From: Collinsella sp.
GTDB lineage: Bacteria; Actinomycetota; Coriobacteriia; Coriobacteriales; Coriobacteriaceae
Assembly: GCA_031295385.1 (NCBI GenBank)
Contig: JAUMOL010000023.1
Location: 1 to 64,000 of the forward strand
Length of the DNA stretch: 64,000 bases
Direction of reading: 5' to 3'
Below the pieces are notes generated by a model, which was not told the DNA's origin, searched no databases, and was given only the letters and a program-made list of their open reading frames with translations. Below, piece after piece: positions 15,880-24,231 of this stretch (position 1 is its first letter; every line of letters begins with the position of its first letter). The translations under genes and the position numbers were made by a program.

Positions 15880-17216
15880 CGATCATCGGGGCGGGGCCCG
15901 GAAACCCCGACTTGCTCTCGCGCGCGGCGCTCGACGCGATCGGCATCGCCGACGTGGTCATCGGCGCTCATCGCGCGCTTGCCGGCATCGACGTGCCGCC
16001 CGACGTGGTGAGATGCGAGCTCGTGAAGACGGCGGACATCGCCGCCGCGCTCACCGATGCGGCGTCGTGGCGGCGCGCCGTGGTCGTGATGACGGGCGAT
16101 GTGGGGCTGTTCAGCGGCGCGCGCCGCCTGGTGGAGGCGCTCTCCGGCGACGCGCAGGTGGACGTGCGCGTCATTCCCGGCATAAGCTCAGCGTCTTATC
16201 TCGCCGCGCGCCTCGCGCGTCCATGGCAGGATTGGCGCTTCGCGAGCGCTCACGGCGTGGCGTGCGACATCGTGGCCGAGGCCGAGCGCGCAGGTGAGCT
16301 CTTTCTCGTCACGTCGGGCGGGGAAGACCCCTCGCGGCTTTCGGGCGAGCTTGTGCAGGCGGGCTTCGGGGACGCGCGTGTGACGGTGGCCGAGCGCCTG
16401 TCGTACCCCGACGAGCGCATCACCTGCGCGACCGCAAGTGAAATCGCAGGTCAGACGTTCGACGACTTGAACGTGATGCTTATCGAGCCCGCAGGCGGCG
16501 CCGTGTCGCCTGCGGGCTCTGGCGCAGCCTCCGAGGCACCGGCCGGCGCGTCTGCGCCCGCGGCGGCTTCTTCCGCGGCGGACTCTGCGGGCGCATCTCG
16601 CGCCGCGAGCTCCCGCTGGCCGTACGCTTCCTCGGGAATTCCCGACGAGCTCTTCATCCGCGGCGACGTTCCCATGACCAAGCAGGAGGTGCGCGCCGTC
16701 GCGCTCGCGAAGCTTCGCCTTACCGCGACCGACACCGTGTGGGACGTCGGCGCCGGCACGGGGAGCGTGTCGATCGAGGCGGCGCTCGTCGCGCGAGCGG
16801 GGTCGGTATGGGCGGTTGAGCGCAGCGCGGCCGGCGTGCGGCTCATCCGGGAGAACGTGGCTGCATTCGGGTGCGGCAACGTGCATGCAGTCCCCGGTGT
16901 CGCCCCCGAAGCGCTCGCGAAACTGCCCGTCCCCGACGCCGTGTTCGTCGGCGGGAGCGCGGGCGAGCTTCCCTCCATCGTGGAGGCGGCGCTCGAGAAG
17001 AACTCGCAGGTTCGTCTGTGCGTGCCATGCGTCACCGTTGAGACGCTCACCGAGGCGTGCGCGCTCCTCTCGGGTTCGCGCTTTAAGGGGTTCGAGGCGT
17101 GCCAGGTGTCGGCCGCCCGCGCCGAGGCTGTAGGCTCGCACCATCTTATGAAGGCGCAAAACCCCGTGTTCCTCGTCAGCGCGCGTGGTGCAGGTGGGGA
17201 AGGCGGTGCCCGGTGA
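15867..17216 (+). CDS. cbiET: Fused cobalt-precorrin-7 C5-methyltransferase and cobalt-precorrin-6B C15-methyltransferase/decarboxylase
   Basis: A 449-residue fusion. Residues about 1-205 are CbiE (starts with 'VTIIGAGPGNPDLLSRAALDA', has 'VMTGDVGLFSGARRL' and 'PGISSASYLAARL'). Residues about 255-440 are CbiT ('GDVPMTKQEVRAVALAKL', then the class I SAM loop 'WDVGAGTGSVSIEAA'). They are joined by an Ala/Ser/Gly-rich linker of about 45 residues. It is equivalent to aerobic CobL. The fusion covers the two methylations and the decarboxylation of the acetate side chain. It overlaps cbiH and ends in a GTGA overlap with cbiA. Confidence 0.92.
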   Translation: MRKVTIIGAGPGNPDLLSRAALDAIGIADVVIGAHRALAGIDVPPDVVRCELVKTADIAAALTDAASWRRAVVVMTGDVGLFSGARRLVEALSGDAQVDVRVIPGISSASYLAARLARPWQDWRFASAHGVACDIVAEAERAGELFLVTSGGEDPSRLSGELVQAGFGDARVTVAERLSYPDERITCATASEIAGQTFDDLNVMLIEPAGGAVSPAGSGAASEAPAGASAPAAASSAADSAGASRAASSRWPYASSGIPDELFIRGDVPMTKQEVRAVALAKLRLTATDTVWDVGAGTGSVSIEAALVARAGSVWAVERSAAGVRLIRENVAAFGCGNVHAVPGVAPEALAKLPVPDAVFVGGSAGELPSIVEAALEKNSQVRLCVPCVTVETLTEACALLSGSRFKGFEACQVSAARAEAVGSHHLMKAQNPVFLVSARGAGGEGGAR

Positions 17217-18595
17217 GCACGTCCATCCCGCGCTTCATGGTCGCTGCGCCCTCGAGCGGGAGCGGCAAGACAGTCGTTACGTGCGCGCTCCTGCGCGCGC
17301 TCGCGCGCCGCGGCCTCGCATGCGCGGCCTTCAAATGCGGCCCCGACTACATTGATCCGCTCTTTCATCGCCGCGTCGTGGGCGCGCGCTCGGGCAACTT
17401 AGACGGCTTCTTCACCGACGCCCCGACGCTGCGCGCCCTGCTCGCACGCGGCGCCGCGGGCGCGGATGTCGCGGTTCTCGAGGGGGTCATGGGCTTCTAC
17501 GACGGCATGGCGCCCGGCGTGGCCGACGCGAGCAGCTACCAGGTTGCGCGCGACACGGAAACGCCGGTCGTTTTAGTGGTGAACGGGCGCGGGGCGTCTT
17601 TATCGCTCGCCGCCGTAATCCGCGGCATCGCCGAGTTCCTGCCTTGTGCGAACGTGCGCGGCGTCGTGCTGAACAAGACGAGCGCCGCTGCCTGCGCCTA
17701 CGCGAAGCCTGCGATCGAGAAGCACACGGGCGTCGCGGTTTTGGGTAATATCCCCGCCGACGAGGCGTTCTCGCTCGAAAGCCGGCATCTGGGGCTTGTG
17801 ACCGCCGACGAGGTCGAGCAGGTCTCCGCGCGCATCGACAAGATGGCCGAGCTGGTGGAAAAGAGCGTCGACGTCGACCGCTTGCTCGAAATAGCGGCGA
17901 CGGCACCCGATATCCGCGAGGATCCTTACCGGTTGGAGCCGATCGCGGGAGCGCGGCCCATCATCGCCGTCGCGCGTGACGAGGCGTTCTCGTTCTACTA
18001 CGAGGAGAACCTGCGCGCGCTCGAGGACCTGGGTTGCGAGCTGGCCTTTTTCAGCCCCCTGTGTGATAGCGAGTTGCCCCGGGGGACAAGCGCCCTCTAT
18101 CTGGGGGGCGGCTACCCGGAGCTCCATGCGCGGCAGCTCTCCGAGAACGCGCCGATGCGCGAGGCGATGCGGCGCGCGGTTGAATCCGGCATGCCGACGG
18201 TCGCCGAATGCGGTGGGTTTCTGTACCTGCAGCGCGAAATCTTCGATAGCGAGGGGCGGCGCCGGCCTGTTGCGGGCGCCCTTGAGGGCGCAAGCGAGAA
18301 CGGGGGAAGGCTGTCCCATTTCGGGTACGTGGAGCTCACTTCCCAACGCGACGGGCTCTACGGGCCGTGCGGCACACGCATCCGCGCGCACGAGTTCCAC
18401 TACTGGCAGTCCACCTGCCCGGGCGGCGACTTCTGGGCGCAGAAGCCCCGGCGCGACAAGGGCTGGCCGTGCATGACGACCACCCCGTCCCTGGTTGCGG
18501 GCTTCCCGCATGTGTACTATCCTGCGAACCCCGACGTTGCGCGCGCGTTCGCGTCTGCCGCAGCGTCGTTCGCAGAGAGGAGACGGCATGGCTGA
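17213..18595 (+). CDS. cbiA: Cobyrinate a,c-diamide synthase
   Basis: A 460-residue ATP- and glutamine-dependent amidotransferase. The N-terminal P-loop is APSSGSGKT, followed by 'FKCGPDYIDPLFHR'. The C-terminal class I glutamine amidotransferase-like domain has 'LYLGGGYPELHARQL' and the cysteine in 'ECGGFLYLQ', ending with the catalytic-type 'HEFHYW'. It amidates the a and c acetates of cobyrinate. The start is the GTG at 17213, whose last two bases begin the cbiET stop; the frame extends upstream only as overlap with CbiT. Confidence 0.92.
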   Translation: MSTSIPRFMVAAPSSGSGKTVVTCALLRALARRGLACAAFKCGPDYIDPLFHRRVVGARSGNLDGFFTDAPTLRALLARGAAGADVAVLEGVMGFYDGMAPGVADASSYQVARDTETPVVLVVNGRGASLSLAAVIRGIAEFLPCANVRGVVLNKTSAAACAYAKPAIEKHTGVAVLGNIPADEAFSLESRHLGLVTADEVEQVSARIDKMAELVEKSVDVDRLLEIAATAPDIREDPYRLEPIAGARPIIAVARDEAFSFYYEENLRALEDLGCELAFFSPLCDSELPRGTSALYLGGGYPELHARQLSENAPMREAMRRAVESGMPTVAECGGFLYLQREIFDSEGRRRPVAGALEGASENGGRLSHFGYVELTSQRDGLYGPCGTRIRAHEFHYWQSTCPGGDFWAQKPRRDKGWPCMTTTPSLVAGFPHVYYPANPDVARAFASAAASFAERRRHG

Positions 18596-19730
18596 AGCAA
18601 CCGAAACCGCGCTTGCCAGCATCCGCGAGGAAGTCGAGCGCGCGTTCTCGTCGGCGCCGGGCGCCGTGCTCGAAGCCGCGCTCTCCCGCATCGCGCCCGC
18701 AGACGAGTGCGCCCGCGCCGCCGCGTACGCCGCGTGGGACTCCATCGCGCACCCCTTGGGGGGATTGGGCGACTTTGAAGACGCCGTCGCGTGTATCGCC
18801 GCAGCTCAGGGGAGCGCCGAGGTGGCCGAGTTTCCCCGTGCGCTCGCGGTATTCTTCTCCGACAACGGGGTCGTTGCCGAAGGCGTGTCGCAAAGCGGGC
18901 AAGACGTGACGCGAGCCGTCGCGCGCAACATGTGCGAGGGGGCCACGAGCGCCTGCCGCATGGCGGCGTTCGCGGGTGCCGAGGTCGTGCCCGTCGACGT
19001 GGGTATGGCCCGGGGCATAGAAGACGCGCGCATGGTGCGCGCGAACGTGCGGCGGGGGAGCGGCAACATCGCGCACGGCTCCGCCATGTCTCGCGATGGG
19101 GCCGTGCGCGCGATCGAGGTCGGAATCGCCGTCGCGTGCGGGCTTGCCCGCGCCGGCGTGCGCCTTCTCGCTGCGGGCGAGATGGGCATCGGCAACACGA
19201 CCACCTCGGCGGCGGTGGCCGCAGTGCTCATCCGGGCGGACGCGCGGAGCCTCGTCGGGCGCGGCGCGGGGCTCTCGGACGCCTCGCTCGCGCGCAAGCG
19301 CGACGTGGTCGAGCGCGCTATCGACGCGAACTCGCCCGATCCCGCCGACCCGATCGACGTGCTCTCGAAGGTGGGCGGCTTCGACATCGGGGCGATGTGC
19401 GGCTTCTACCTGGGGGCCGCGGCCTCGAAGGTGCCGGTGCTCCTCGACGGGGTCATATCCTGCACGGCGGCCCTGTGCGCGGTGCGCCTGTGCCCCAACG
19501 CCTTGGGCTACCTCGTGGGCACCCACGCATCTAGCGAACCCGCAAGCCAGGAGCTCCTTCGCGAGCTCGGCATAAAGGCGCCCCTCGTCGCAGGCATGCA
19601 CTTGGGCGAGGGCGCGGGCGCCATGGCGTATCTGCCCCTTCTGGATTCGGCGCTGCGCGTGTACCGGGATGGGAAGACGTTCACGGCGACTGGCATGGCT
19701 GCTTACGAGCATTTCGAGGCTGGGAAATGA
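18588..19730 (+). CDS. cobT: Nicotinate-nucleotide:dimethylbenzimidazole phosphoribosyltransferase
   Basis: A 380-residue CobT, which activates the lower-ligand base for the nucleotide loop. Diagnostic stretches are 'VFFSDNGVVAEGVSQSGQDVT', 'LAAGEMGIGNTTTSAAV', 'GRGAGLSD' and the catalytic-glutamate region 'GMHLGEGAGAMAYLPLLDSAL'. The ATG at 18588 has GAGAGGAG at the right distance and overlaps the cbiA end by eight bases. No base-synthesis gene (bluB or bza) is seen in the window, so the lower ligand cannot be predicted. Confidence 0.93.
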   Translation: MAEATETALASIREEVERAFSSAPGAVLEAALSRIAPADECARAAAYAAWDSIAHPLGGLGDFEDAVACIAAAQGSAEVAEFPRALAVFFSDNGVVAEGVSQSGQDVTRAVARNMCEGATSACRMAAFAGAEVVPVDVGMARGIEDARMVRANVRRGSGNIAHGSAMSRDGAVRAIEVGIAVACGLARAGVRLLAAGEMGIGNTTTSAAVAAVLIRADARSLVGRGAGLSDASLARKRDVVERAIDANSPDPADPIDVLSKVGGFDIGAMCGFYLGAAASKVPVLLDGVISCTAALCAVRLCPNALGYLVGTHASSEPASQELLRELGIKAPLVAGMHLGEGAGAMAYLPLLDSALRVYRDGKTFTATGMAAYEHFEAGK

Positions 19731-20275
19731 CGGTGACGTTCGTTATCGGCGCCGCAGCGAGCGGCAAGAGCGCCTATGCCGAGTCCCTGTGCCTCGGGCA
19801 CGACGGCCCCCGCGTGTACCTGGCAACGATGGAGCCCTTCGGGGAAGAGGGCGCCCGCCGCATCGCGCGCCATCGGGCGCTGCGCGAGGGCAAGGGGTTT
19901 TCCACCCTCGAGCGCACGCGTGACGTGGGCGCCGCAGTGCCCGGGCTTCCGTGCGGCTGCACGCTTCTTTTGGAGGACGTGGGCAACCTGGTTGCGAACG
20001 AGCTCTTCGCGGAAGGCGGCTTGTCCCCACGTGACCCCGATGCTGCGGCGAGCGAGGTGCTCGGAGGCATCGAACGGCTCGCTCAGGCCGCTGCGCATAC
20101 GGTGGTGGTCACCGTCGACGTGTTCGCCGATGGGATGCGCTACGATGAGGGGACCGAGGCATGGAGGCGCGCGCTCGCGCGCGTGAACGCGGGCGTGGCG
20201 GCGCTGGCCGACCGCGCAGTCGAAGTGGTATTCGGGATTCCCGTGTGGATGAAAGGCGAAGGACCTACAAGGTGA
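19727..20275 (+). CDS. cobU: Adenosylcobinamide kinase / adenosylcobinamide-phosphate guanylyltransferase
   Basis: A 182-residue CobU/CobP. The P-loop is GAAASGKS, the guanylylation-site region is 'RIARHRALREG' with its His, and 'LLEDVGNLVANELF' and 'VFGIPVWMKG' follow. It phosphorylates adenosylcobinamide and forms GDP-cobinamide. The length is usual for CobU. The start overlaps the cobT stop as ATGA, and the stop overlaps the GTG of cobS. Confidence 0.9.
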   Translation: MTVTFVIGAAASGKSAYAESLCLGHDGPRVYLATMEPFGEEGARRIARHRALREGKGFSTLERTRDVGAAVPGLPCGCTLLLEDVGNLVANELFAEGGLSPRDPDAAASEVLGGIERLAQAAAHTVVVTVDVFADGMRYDEGTEAWRRALARVNAGVAALADRAVEVVFGIPVWMKGEGPTR

Positions 20276-21039
20276 AGATAGCAGAGGCAATCGGCGCGGC
20301 GTTCGGAACGTTCTCGCGCATCCCCGTCCCGAAATCGGCCTGGACCGATTTCGGATCAACCCATGCGCTTGCCGCGTTTCCCCTGGTGGGCCTTGCGGAA
20401 GGCTTCCTCATGACGGCGTGGGGGTACGTGGCGAACCTGCTCGGCGTACCCGCGACCATCGTCGCGGCCGTGCTCGCGGCGCTGCCTGTGGCGGTGACGG
20501 GAGGCATCCACCTAGACGGGCTCTGCGACACCTCCGATGCGCTTGCAAGTTGGGCCCCGCGCGAGCGAAAGCTCGAGATCATGCACGACCCGCGGGCGGG
20601 CGCCTTCGGGGTCATCGGTGTTGTCGTGTACCTTATTCTGCAGTTTTCCCTGTTCACCGCGCTGCCGCTTACGGCGGGGGCGTTCCTCGCGCTTCTGTGC
20701 TCGCTCGTGTTCTCCCGTGCGCTTTCGGGGCTCGCCGTAGAATGCTGGCCTGCCGCGCGGGCGGACGGCATGGCCGCGGGACTCTCGCCTGCTAAGAAGC
20801 GCGCGGCGATCGTCGTGCCGCTTTGCGCTTTCGCTGCGGCTTCGGCTGCAGGGATGGTCGCGTGCGCTCAGGCCGTCGGCGCCCTTATGGCGGTGGCGGG
20901 GCTTTTGGCGCTCGCGTGGTACCGTCATGTTGCCCTGTCCCGCTTCGGCGGGGTGACGGGGGATTTGGCCGGATGGTTTCTGCAATGGGCCGAGCTCGCG
21001 ATGCTTGCCATGCTGGTGGCGGGGGGTATGCTCCTATGA
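20272..21039 (+). CDS. cobS: Adenosylcobinamide-GDP ribazoletransferase
   Basis: A 255-residue integral membrane enzyme that joins GDP-cobinamide and alpha-ribazole. It has several hydrophobic segments and the family motif region 'GGIHLDGLCDTSDALASW', in which the usual HxDGLxD pattern is kept, followed by 'IMHDPRAGAFGVIG'. The start is a GTG at 20272, overlapping the cobU stop; the upstream frame is only cobU overlap. It ends with an ATGA overlap to the next gene. Confidence 0.9.
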   Translation: MKIAEAIGAAFGTFSRIPVPKSAWTDFGSTHALAAFPLVGLAEGFLMTAWGYVANLLGVPATIVAAVLAALPVAVTGGIHLDGLCDTSDALASWAPRERKLEIMHDPRAGAFGVIGVVVYLILQFSLFTALPLTAGAFLALLCSLVFSRALSGLAVECWPAARADGMAAGLSPAKKRAAIVVPLCAFAAASAAGMVACAQAVGALMAVAGLLALAWYRHVALSRFGGVTGDLAGWFLQWAELAMLAMLVAGGMLL

Positions 21040-22037
21040 TTCTCGTGGTAGGCGGCGCGCATTCGGGGAAGAGGACCTTCGTGCGCGAAAAGCTCGGGTT
21101 CGCGGCGGACGATTTCGTCGACGCGGCGCAGCTTGAGGAGGGCGGCGTGCCCGCGGCTTTTGCCGGCCGTGTCGCGTACCGTGCTGAGGAACTCGTACGC
21201 GCGCTCGACGCTGACCGGGCGCTCGAGCGGCTGATTGGCTTCGACGCAGTGATTCTGCCCTTGGTTGGCTCGGGGGTCGTCCCCATGCGTGCGGAAGACG
21301 CCCAATGGCGCGAGCGCGCGGGGCGCTTGGGATGCGCGCTTGCTGCGCGCGCCGACGTCGTCGTGCGCATGACGTGCGGGATTCCCCAGGTCATCAAAGG
21401 AAACCTTGCCGATGCGCCTCGAGGGACGCAGGGCGCGGGCGCGCCTTTGGAAGTCGTCTTCGTGCGCCATGGTGCCACGGCGGGCACGGAAGACCATCGC
21501 TACAGCGGGGCGGGCACCGACGAGCCCCTGTCGAGCGCGGGGGAGCGCGCTTTGCGCGAGCTCGCGTGCGATCGTGACGTGTTCCGTGTTATCACGAGCG
21601 GCATGGCCCGCACCGACCAGACGGCACGCATCCTCTTCCCGAATGCGGAGCTTATGGCATGCCCCGGTCTGCGCGAGATGGATTTCGGTGACTTCGAGGG
21701 GCGAAGCGCCGCCGAGCTTAAAGAGGATGCGCGTTACCGCGCCTGGGTAGACTCCTGGTGCGAGACGCGGTGCCCGCATGGCGAGGGCAAGAGCGATTTC
21801 ACCCGCCGCGTCGTCGCGGCGTTTCGGGAGGCGTGCGAATCGGAGCGCGCCCAGGGGAGTGGGCGCGCCGTCTTCGTCGTTCACGCGGGTACCGTGAAAG
21901 CGCTGCTTTCCGAGCTTGCTGTCCCGAAAATGGAATACTTCGACGTGCATACCGAGCCGGGCGGCGCATGGGCCGCCACCTGGGATGGGCGCTGCCTTCG
22001 CGACGTTCGCCCCGCTTCGGGGGGCGATGCCCGGTGA
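21036..22037 (+). CDS. CobU-like domain fused to a CobC-type histidine phosphatase
   Basis: A 333-residue fusion. Residues 1-about 130 resemble a reduced CobU: P-loop VVGGAHSGKRT at the start and 'CGIPQVIKG' at the end. The RxxRH guanylylation site of the neighbouring CobU is not present. Residues about 142-330 are a phosphoglycerate-mutase-type phosphatase: 'VFVRHGAT', 'SGMARTDQTA', 'LREMDFGDFEG' and 'FVVHAGTVKALL', matching alpha-ribazole phosphatase CobC. The phosphatase would remove phosphate from ribazole phosphate or cobalamin phosphate. The role of the degenerate kinase-like part is unknown. It is translationally coupled to cobS and cbiB. Confidence 0.8.
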   Translation: MILVVGGAHSGKRTFVREKLGFAADDFVDAAQLEEGGVPAAFAGRVAYRAEELVRALDADRALERLIGFDAVILPLVGSGVVPMRAEDAQWRERAGRLGCALAARADVVVRMTCGIPQVIKGNLADAPRGTQGAGAPLEVVFVRHGATAGTEDHRYSGAGTDEPLSSAGERALRELACDRDVFRVITSGMARTDQTARILFPNAELMACPGLREMDFGDFEGRSAAELKEDARYRAWVDSWCETRCPHGEGKSDFTRRVVAAFREACESERAQGSGRAVFVVHAGTVKALLSELAVPKMEYFDVHTEPGGAWAATWDGRCLRDVRPASGGDAR

Positions 22038-23011
22038 TGACGATTCTTGCCGTCGCTGCCGGGTTCGCGGCCGACCTTGCCTTCGGCGACCCGCGCTGGC
22101 TTCCCCATCCCGTCGTCACTATGGGGCGCGCGATCACGTGGGCCGAAGGCCGCCTGCGGCGCGCATTCCCGCAAACGTCCACGGGCATGCGCGCCGCAGG
22201 GCTTGTGCTCGCCGTGGCGCTTCCGCTTGCGTGTTGGCTTTTGACCTGGGGAATCCTGCATATTTGCGGCATGGTTCACCCCGGCTTGCGCTTTGTGGCC
22301 GAGGCATGGGCGAGCTATCAGATTCTCGCGGCATGCGAGCTGCGCCGCCAGAGCCTGGCCGTGGCCCGCGCGTTCTCGAAGGGCGGCCTTGTCGCGGCGC
22401 GCGAAGCCGTCGGGCTCATCGTGGGACGCGACACGTCTGTTCTCGACGAGCAGGGCGTTGCGCGCGCCACCGTGGAAACGGTGGCGGAGAACGCGAGCGA
22501 CGGCGTCATCGCGCCGCTTTTTTATCTTATGATCGGGGGTGCGCCCTTGGGCATGGCGTACAAAGCAGTGAACACGCTCGACAGCATGGTGGGCTACAAA
22601 AACGAGCGCTACATCGACTTCGGCTGCGCCTCGGCGCACCTCGACGATGCTGTGAACTGGATTCCCTCGCGCTTATCGGCCCTGCTCATGATCGCCGTGT
22701 GCCCGATCGTCGGGCTTGACGCGCGCGGGGCGGCGCGCATCTGGCGCCGCGACAGGCGTCGCCATGCGAGCCCCAACTCGGCGCAGACCGAGTCAGCGTG
22801 CGCGGGCGCGCTCGGGCTGCGCCTGGCAGGACCCGCGGTGTATTTCGGCAAGCTCGTTGAGAAACCGACGATAGGCGACGCGTCCCGCGAAATCGAGTGG
22901 GGCGACATCGCCCGGGCAACAAGGCTCATGCTCGCCGCGTCCGTATGCGCGCTCGTCGTCTTCGGCGCCGCGCGCGCGGCGGTCGTGCTCGCCGTGGGGG
23001 CGATGGCATGA
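22037..23011 (+). CDS. cbiB: Adenosylcobinamide-phosphate synthase (aminopropanol attachment)
   Basis: A 324-residue membrane protein. It begins MTILAVAAGFAADLAFGDP followed by 'RWLPHPVVTMGRAI', the CbiB signature, then 'TVAENASDGVIAPLFY' and 'MVGYKNERYIDFGCASAHLDDAVNWIPSRL'. It joins the aminopropanol (phosphate) to adenosylcobyrate. The ATG at 22037 shares one base with the preceding stop. The end overlaps cobD as ATGA. Confidence 0.92.
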   Translation: MTILAVAAGFAADLAFGDPRWLPHPVVTMGRAITWAEGRLRRAFPQTSTGMRAAGLVLAVALPLACWLLTWGILHICGMVHPGLRFVAEAWASYQILAACELRRQSLAVARAFSKGGLVAAREAVGLIVGRDTSVLDEQGVARATVETVAENASDGVIAPLFYLMIGGAPLGMAYKAVNTLDSMVGYKNERYIDFGCASAHLDDAVNWIPSRLSALLMIAVCPIVGLDARGAARIWRRDRRRHASPNSAQTESACAGALGLRLAGPAVYFGKLVEKPTIGDASREIEWGDIARATRLMLAASVCALVVFGAARAAVVLAVGAMA

Positions 23012-24231
23012 GGGAAGACCACGCCGCGTCCCGGGCTGCCGGGGGAATCCTGCGCGCCCGTGCGCATGGGGGCAGCTCGCAATCGCTCGGCATCGCTTGC
23101 GAAGGGGGCGCCTCCGGCCTCATCGACTTCTCGGTGAACGTGAATCCGGCAGGCCCCTCGCCGCGCGCCGTCGCCGCAGCTTGCAAGGCGCTTTCTCGAA
23201 TCGACGCCTACCCCGATAGGGAAAGCCTCGCCCTCGTTCGCGCCCTAGCGCGCACCCAGGGCATTCCCGAAGATACTATCGTTTGCGGCGCGGGCGCGTC
23301 CGACATCATCTGGCGGCTCGCCGCGGCGGTGCGCCCGAAACGCATCGTCGTGTGCGCGCCGACGTTCTCTGAATATGCGGAGGCGGCATCGTACTACGAC
23401 GCATGCGTGCAGGAGTTCCCGCTCTCCGAAGCGGATGATTTCGACGTGCCCGCCTCCTTCGCCCGCGCGATCGAGGGGCCGGGAGACGTGGCGTACCTCT
23501 GCAATCCGAACAACCCGACGGGGCGCCTCGTCGACCCCCGCGTGATCGATGCCGCGGCTTGCCGCTGCGAGCAGGTGGGCGCGCTGCTCGTCGTGGACGA
23601 GTGCTTCCTCGGATTTGCGCCCGACGCCCGCGAAAGGAGCGTGGCCTCACGCGCCGCGTGTTCGCACCATGTGGCCGTGCTCTCCGCGTTCACCAAGCTC
23701 TACGGAATGGCAGGGTTGCGGTTGGGGTATCTGATCAGCGGAAACGCCCAACTCATCGAGGGGATTCGTCGTGCGGGGCAGGCGTGGCCCGTCTCCTCGG
23801 TCGCCGAGGCCGCGGGCATCGCCGCCCTGGAGGACGTCGAATACGTCTCGCGCACGCGCGATGTATTGGCGGGCGAGCGAGCGTGGCTTTCCCACGAGCT
23901 CTCCTCGCTCGGGCTTTCCGTCGTGCCGTCGGATGCGAACTTCCTTTTAGTCCGCACGCCGGCGAAAGACATCCCCGAGCGCCTGTATAAACAGGGGGTT
24001 TTGGTCCGCACGTGCGACTCGTTTTCGGTACTGTCGCGTTTCTGGTGCCGCGTCGCCGTGCGCACGCGCAAGGAGAATGCCCGGCTTGCGATGGCGTTCA
24101 GCCGCGCGCTTCGGGCGGAAGGCGCATCGGGCGAAGGCGAACCCGACGAACGGGGCGGCGCTTCTTGCAGCGACGCTATGGCGGGCGCGGATGGCCGAGG
24201 CTCGGCGAAGGAGGTCGATACCCGTGGGTAG
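23008..24231 (+). CDS. cobD: L-threonine-O-3-phosphate decarboxylase (CobD-type aminotransferase fold)
   Basis: A 407-residue PLP enzyme that makes aminopropanol phosphate for CbiB. It shows 'IDFSVNVNPAGPSPRAV' near the start, 'LCNPNNPTGRLV', 'LVVDECFLGFAPD' and the PLP lysine in 'AFTKLYGMAGLRLGYL'. The last roughly 40 residues are Gly/Asp/Ser-rich and overlap no domain. A histidinol-phosphate aminotransferase is the usual confusion, but position between cbiB and cbiP makes CobD far more likely. The start at 23008 is an ATGA overlap with cbiB. Confidence 0.88.
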   Translation: MREDHAASRAAGGILRARAHGGSSQSLGIACEGGASGLIDFSVNVNPAGPSPRAVAAACKALSRIDAYPDRESLALVRALARTQGIPEDTIVCGAGASDIIWRLAAAVRPKRIVVCAPTFSEYAEAASYYDACVQEFPLSEADDFDVPASFARAIEGPGDVAYLCNPNNPTGRLVDPRVIDAAACRCEQVGALLVVDECFLGFAPDARERSVASRAACSHHVAVLSAFTKLYGMAGLRLGYLISGNAQLIEGIRRAGQAWPVSSVAEAAGIAALEDVEYVSRTRDVLAGERAWLSHELSSLGLSVVPSDANFLLVRTPAKDIPERLYKQGVLVRTCDSFSVLSRFWCRVAVRTRKENARLAMAFSRALRAEGASGEGEPDERGGASCSDAMAGADGRGSAKEVDTRG

